Made by a program: the position numbers and the translations under genes. The notes below the pieces were generated by a model. It had not been told where the DNA came from, searched no databases, and worked only from the letters and a program-made list of their open reading frames with translations. From Candidatus Bruticola papionis (GTDB lineage Bacteria; Vulcanimicrobiota; Xenobia; Xenobiales; Xenobiaceae), in assembly GCA_002407045.1 (NCBI GenBank), contig DHKB01000060.1, forward strand, positions 33,460 through 57,480: a stretch of DNA of 24,021 nucleotides. The letters run 5' to 3'. Shown here piece after piece: positions 21,278-24,021 of the stretch. Within the stretch, counting starts at the first letter, position 1. Each line of letters begins with the position of its first letter.

Positions 21278-21909
21278 TATGCTAAGCCCTCCTCGATAGC
21301 TTTCAAGGCGTCGCTGGTAGCAACAAGCCTAGGATAATCGATAACATCCAGCAAGTTTAAGTTGCGAGCTTCAACCACGCGAACGTTAGGAACGTTGGCA
21401 GCGGACTTTAAGGTTTTCTCATCGGCGTCTTTGAGAACGACCAAAACGCGGCCTTCGGTAGGCTGAACTTTGATAGCATCCAAAACGGAGATGAAAGCCT
21501 TAGTTTTGTACTCTTCGATCTTAAGAGCATCGAGAGCGGTCAACACGGACTCGTTCACACGCTGAGAAAGAGCACTGCGCAAAGCTAAACGACGCATTTT
21601 GCGAGGAATAGCCTGGGTGTAACTGCGAACGACGGGACCGAAAGTGATAGCACCACCGCGCATCAAAGGAGAGCGTCTGGAACCCTGACGGGCCATACCA
21701 GTACCTTTCTGACGGAAAGGTTTTCTTCCTCCGCCAGATACTTCTCCGCGGGTCTTGGTTTTAGCGTTTCCCTGACGCTGATTAGCGCGCAAAGAAACCA
21801 TAACCTGGTGAATAAGTGCCTCGTTGTAGGGCACGGCGAAGACTTCTTGGTTGAGCTCCAGCTCCCCAACAGTCTCGCCCTTCATGTTATAAAGGGATAC
21901 CTTAGGCAT
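21277..21909 (-). CDS. rplD: 50S ribosomal protein L4
   Basis: L4 lines the exit tunnel and in E. coli represses the S10 operon. The 210-aa protein starts MPKVSLYNMKGETVGELEL and contains the extended loop GGGRKPFRQKGTGMARQGSR followed by PLMRGGAITFGP, then the globular domain ending VATSDALKAIEEGLA. Length is normal. It follows rplC by 33 nt. Confidence 0.97.
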   Translation of the reverse strand: MPKVSLYNMKGETVGELELNQEVFAVPYNEALIHQVMVSLRANQRQGNAKTKTRGEVSGGGRKPFRQKGTGMARQGSRRSPLMRGGAITFGPVVRSYTQAIPRKMRRLALRSALSQRVNESVLTALDALKIEEYKTKAFISVLDAIKVQPTEGRVLVVLKDADEKTLKSAANVPNVRVVEARNLNLLDVIDYPRLVATSDALKAIEEGLA

Positions 21910-21942
21910 CGTAATTTCCTGAGCCTTTCCTGAAACTGTTTA

Positions 21943-22566
21943 TTACTTCTTGACAGAAGTCCGAATAGTGACCAAGCCTTGGTTCGGACCGGGGACTGAG
22001 CCTTTTACTAACAATACGTTACGCTCTAAATCTACGCGAACAACGGTAAGTCCCTGGGTTGTTACGCGGACATCACCCATGTGACCAGGTTTTCTGGTAC
22101 CGGGGAATACACGAGCAGCATCAGTAGCGCCGCTGGAAGCGGGCACGCGGTGAGACATGGAGCCGTGGGAGTTACCGCCGCCACCGAAGTTATGTCTCTT
22201 CATACCGCCCTGGAAACCCTTACCTTTTGAGGTTCCCATAACATCTACTTTATCGCCAGCCTGGAAGACGTCAACTTTAATTTCCTGACCAACCTCGTAA
22301 GAAGCGGAATCATCTAAACGGAATTCTCTTAAATAACGCTTATTGGCTACACCGTGCTTCTTGAAGTGACCGGCACGGGGCTTGTTTACTAATTTATCAC
22401 GGATCTCACCGAAACCAACCTGAATGGCTTCGTAACCGTCGTTCTCTTTGGTGCGCTTTTGGACTACGACACAGGGACCGGCCTCAATAACGGTGACGGG
22501 AACGATCACGCCCTTCTCGTCGTAAACCTGAGTCATACCAACTTTTTTGCCTAAAATGGCTCTCAT
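21943..22566 (-). CDS. rplC: 50S ribosomal protein L3
   Basis: L3 is an early assembly protein near the peptidyl-transferase centre. The 207-aa protein starts MRAILGKKVGMTQVYDEKG and contains the central extension GTSKGKGFQGGMKRHNFGGG followed by SHGSMSHRVPASSGA. I chose ATG 22566-22564, since AGAGGA lies 6 nt upstream and the 32 residues in front are not L3-like. The 122-nt spacer after rpsJ contains a CTCGCT/AGCGAG hairpin (22588-22603) and further pairing potential. Confidence 0.97.
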   Translation of the reverse strand: MRAILGKKVGMTQVYDEKGVIVPVTVIEAGPCVVVQKRTKENDGYEAIQVGFGEIRDKLVNKPRAGHFKKHGVANKRYLREFRLDDSASYEVGQEIKVDVFQAGDKVDVMGTSKGKGFQGGMKRHNFGGGGNSHGSMSHRVPASSGATDAARVFPGTRKPGHMGDVRVTTQGLTVVRVDLERNVLLVKGSVPGPNQGLVTIRTSVKK

Positions 22567-22587
22567 TGTTATTCCTCTATTTTCTTG

Positions 22588-22603
22588 CTCGCTCTCAAGC
22601 GAG
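22588..22603 (-). promoter_or_regulatory. Hairpin in rpsJ-rplC spacer
   Basis: Minus strand CTCGCT-TGAG-AGCGAG, a perfect 6-bp stem about 9 nt upstream of the rplC SD. Upstream, GCAGC/GCTGC and CGAGGT/ACCTCG could form competing longer-range stems. Confidence 0.45.
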
Positions 22604-22688
22604 GTGGGATGCAGCTTGCGGACAATCGACCTCGTCCTTACCCAGCGGCTGCAAGACAACATAATTTATAGTTGCCTTGGCTGGCTAA

Positions 22689-23000
22689 TTAGCTTCTGAT
22701 TTCGATATCGACGCCAGCGGGAAGGTCAACCTTCATAAGCTGTTCGATGGTCTTCTGGGACTGATCGAAATAGATGTCGATTAAACGCTTGTGGGTACGG
22801 ATCTCAAAGTGCTCACGGGACTTCTTATCGACGAAGGGAGAACGGTTTACGCACCATACATTCTTCTCGGTAGGAAGGGGCACGGGACCGGAAATGTGAG
22901 CGCCAGTCTGACGGGCGATCTGCACAATCTTTTCGGCCGAATCATCTAAAAGCGCATAATCAAAGGCTTTAAGACGAATACGGATCCTCTGTTTGGACAT
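22689..23000 (-). CDS. rpsJ: 30S ribosomal protein S10 (NusE)
   Basis: S10 of the small-subunit head, also the antitermination factor NusE. The 103-aa protein starts MSKQRIRIRLKAFDYALLD and has the motif HISGPVPLPTEKNVWCVNRS, then HFEIRTHKRLIDI. I chose ATG 23000-22998 with AGGAGG upstream; the longer ORF adds eight atypical residues. Its Leu codons are CTT/TTA and Pro codons CCC/CCT, in contrast to the 5' part of tuf. A long hairpin lies in the spacer towards tuf. Confidence 0.97.
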   Translation of the reverse strand: MSKQRIRIRLKAFDYALLDDSAEKIVQIARQTGAHISGPVPLPTEKNVWCVNRSPFVDKKSREHFEIRTHKRLIDIYFDQSQKTIEQLMKVDLPAGVDIEIRS

Positions 23001-23018
23001 TTTTCCTCCTAATGGACA

Positions 23019-23085
23019 GGTCACAATTTATCATCCGGCCCCCAGCCGCGAAGCCAGAAACCGGATGACAAACTAAATAGTGACC
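23019..23085 (-). promoter_or_regulatory. Long interrupted hairpin between tuf and rpsJ
   Basis: Minus strand GGTCAC-ATTTA-TCATCCGG pairs with CCGGATGA-TAAAT-GTGACC: 19 pairs interrupted by one mismatch and a 5-nt bulge, with a 22-nt apical region. No T-run follows. It is the position of the S10 leader in other bacteria, so a regulatory or processing role is possible. Confidence 0.55.
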
Positions 23086-23097
23086 TATTTACAAAAC

Positions 23098-24021
23098 CTA
23101 CTCGATGATCTCGGTTACGACACCAGCGCCAACGGTTCTGCCGCCTTCGCGGATAGCGAAGCGGAGGTTCTTCTCAATGGCGATGGGCTGAATGAGCTCA
23201 ACGGTCATATCAATGTGGTCACCAGGCATTACCATCTCTACGCCTTCGGGCAAGTTAATGGTACCGGTTACGTCGGTCGTACGGAAGTAGAACTGAGGAC
23301 GATAGCCGGGGAAGAAGGGCTTATGACGGCCGCCTTCTTCTTTCTTGAGGACCATCACGCGGGCCACAAACTTGGTGTGGGGCTTAATGGAACCGGGCTT
23401 AGCCAATACCATACCGCGAACGATGTCTTTGCGCTCTACGCCGCGTAACAATACGCCGACGTTGTCGCCAGCCATACCTTCGTCGAGGATTTTGTGGAAC
23501 ATCTCGACGCCGGTAACGACGACTTTACGAGTTTCTTCATGAACACCGACGATTTCAACTTCGTCACCGGTGTGGATCTTACCACGCTCTACACGGCCGG
23601 TAGCAACGGTACCACGACCGGAAATGGTGAATACGTCCTCGACAGGCATCAGGAACGGCTTGTCGTTATCACGAACCGGATCCGGGATGTACTCATCTAC
23701 GGTATCCATGAGTTCCATGATCTTGTCTCCCCAAGGTCCCTTAGGATCGTTCAGAGCCTGCAGAGCAGAGCCCTGGATAATCGGGGTGTCATCTCCCGGG
23801 AAGCCGTACTGGTTCAGCAGATCGCGGATATCCATCTCGGTCAGCTCGATCAGCTCCGGATCATCCATCATATCGCACTTGTTCAGGAATACGACGATCT
23901 TCGGAACGCCTACCTGCTTGGCAAGCAGAACGTGCTCACGGGTCTGAGCCATAACACCATCGGTTGCTGCAACAACGAGGATAGCGCCATCCATCTGTGC
24001 TGCACCGGTGATCATGTTCTT
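23098..24021 (-). CDS. tuf: Elongation factor Tu, 5' end beyond the right edge
   Basis: EF-Tu brings aminoacyl-tRNA to the ribosome with GTP. The 307 visible codons begin just after the G3 motif (KNMITGAAQMDG), so roughly the first 90 residues are outside the window. The G4 motif NKCD (47-50 of the visible part), G5 SAL (85-87), domain 2 (EDVFTISGRGTVATGRVERG) and domain 3 (FFPGYRPQFYFRTTDVTG) are intact, with stop TAG. Codon use changes inside the gene. From 23641 upward 9 of 12 Leu are CTG and 7 of 10 Pro are CCG; below it 0 of 8 Leu and 0 of 8 Pro are. The protein shows no break. Confidence 0.97.
   Translation of the reverse strand, partial: KNMITGAAQMDGAILVVAATDGVMAQTREHVLLAKQVGVPKIVVFLNKCDMMDDPELIELTEMDIRDLLNQYGFPGDDTPIIQGSALQALNDPKGPWGDKIMELMDTVDEYIPDPVRDNDKPFLMPVEDVFTISGRGTVATGRVERGKIHTGDEVEIVGVHEETRKVVVTGVEMFHKILDEGMAGDNVGVLLRGVERKDIVRGMVLAKPGSIKPHTKFVARVMVLKKEEGGRHKPFFPGYRPQFYFRTTDVTGTINLPEGVEMVMPGDHIDMTVELIQPIAIEKNLRFAIREGGRTVGAGVVTEIIE

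Noticed and set aside
1..24021. CRISPR array, tRNA or rRNA genes, insertion sequences, prophage parts
   Set aside because: No regularly spaced repeats, cloverleaf sequences, rRNA motifs, transposase or integrase frames were found.

Overview
The window carries one long bacterial ribosomal-protein superlocus, read entirely on the minus strand. From high to low coordinates the order is tuf (cut by the right edge), rpsJ-rplC-rplD-rplW-rplB-rpsS-rplV-rpsC-rplP-rpmC-rpsQ (S10), rplN-rplX-rplE-rpsN-rpsH-rplF-rplR-rpsE-rplO-secY-adk-map (spc), rpmJ-rpsM-rpsK-rpsD-rpoA-rplQ (alpha), ecfA1 - GT4 glycosyltransferase - ecfA2, and four tandem glycine-zipper genes, the last cut by the left edge. The gene order, the zinc form of S14 (type Z), the zinc forms of S4, L24, L36 and adenylate kinase, and ecfA genes after rplQ all point to a Bacillota (Firmicutes)-like bacterium. 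I cannot place it below phylum with confidence.

The core genes look intact and of ordinary length. Several ORF starts were moved downstream to codons with good Shine-Dalgarno (SD) sites (rpsJ, rplC, rplP, rplO, map, rpsD, rpoA, glycosyltransferase). Two usual members are missing from their normal places: rpmD (L30) between rpsE and rplO, and infA (IF1) between map and rpmJ. No ecfT follows ecfA2.

The locus does not look like one uninterrupted operon. A terminator, promoter, internal terminator and structured leader separate rplW from rplB. A good sigma-70 promoter lies between rpsC and rplP. Terminator-like hairpins follow rplW, secY, adk and rplQ, two of them almost touching the SD of the next gene. 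Most spacers longer than about 50 nt hold a perfect or near-perfect stem just upstream of the next SD.

Positions 1-3481 are the least explained part. Four paralogues encode proteins with two glycine-zipper membrane segments and a shared GFCVGGP core. Each has its own promoter, a 56-64 nt leader and a hairpin next to the SD. The stem is kept in all four while its sequence changes. The three whose 3' ends are visible each have their own terminator. One paralogue (2558-3349) is split by an in-frame amber codon, yet its reading frame and homology continue for 90 codons. I cannot assign a function.

At the right edge, the visible 5' part of tuf uses CTG and CCG codons heavily, whereas its 3' part and the neighbouring rpsJ do not. 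This suggests recombination, gene conversion or an assembly join.
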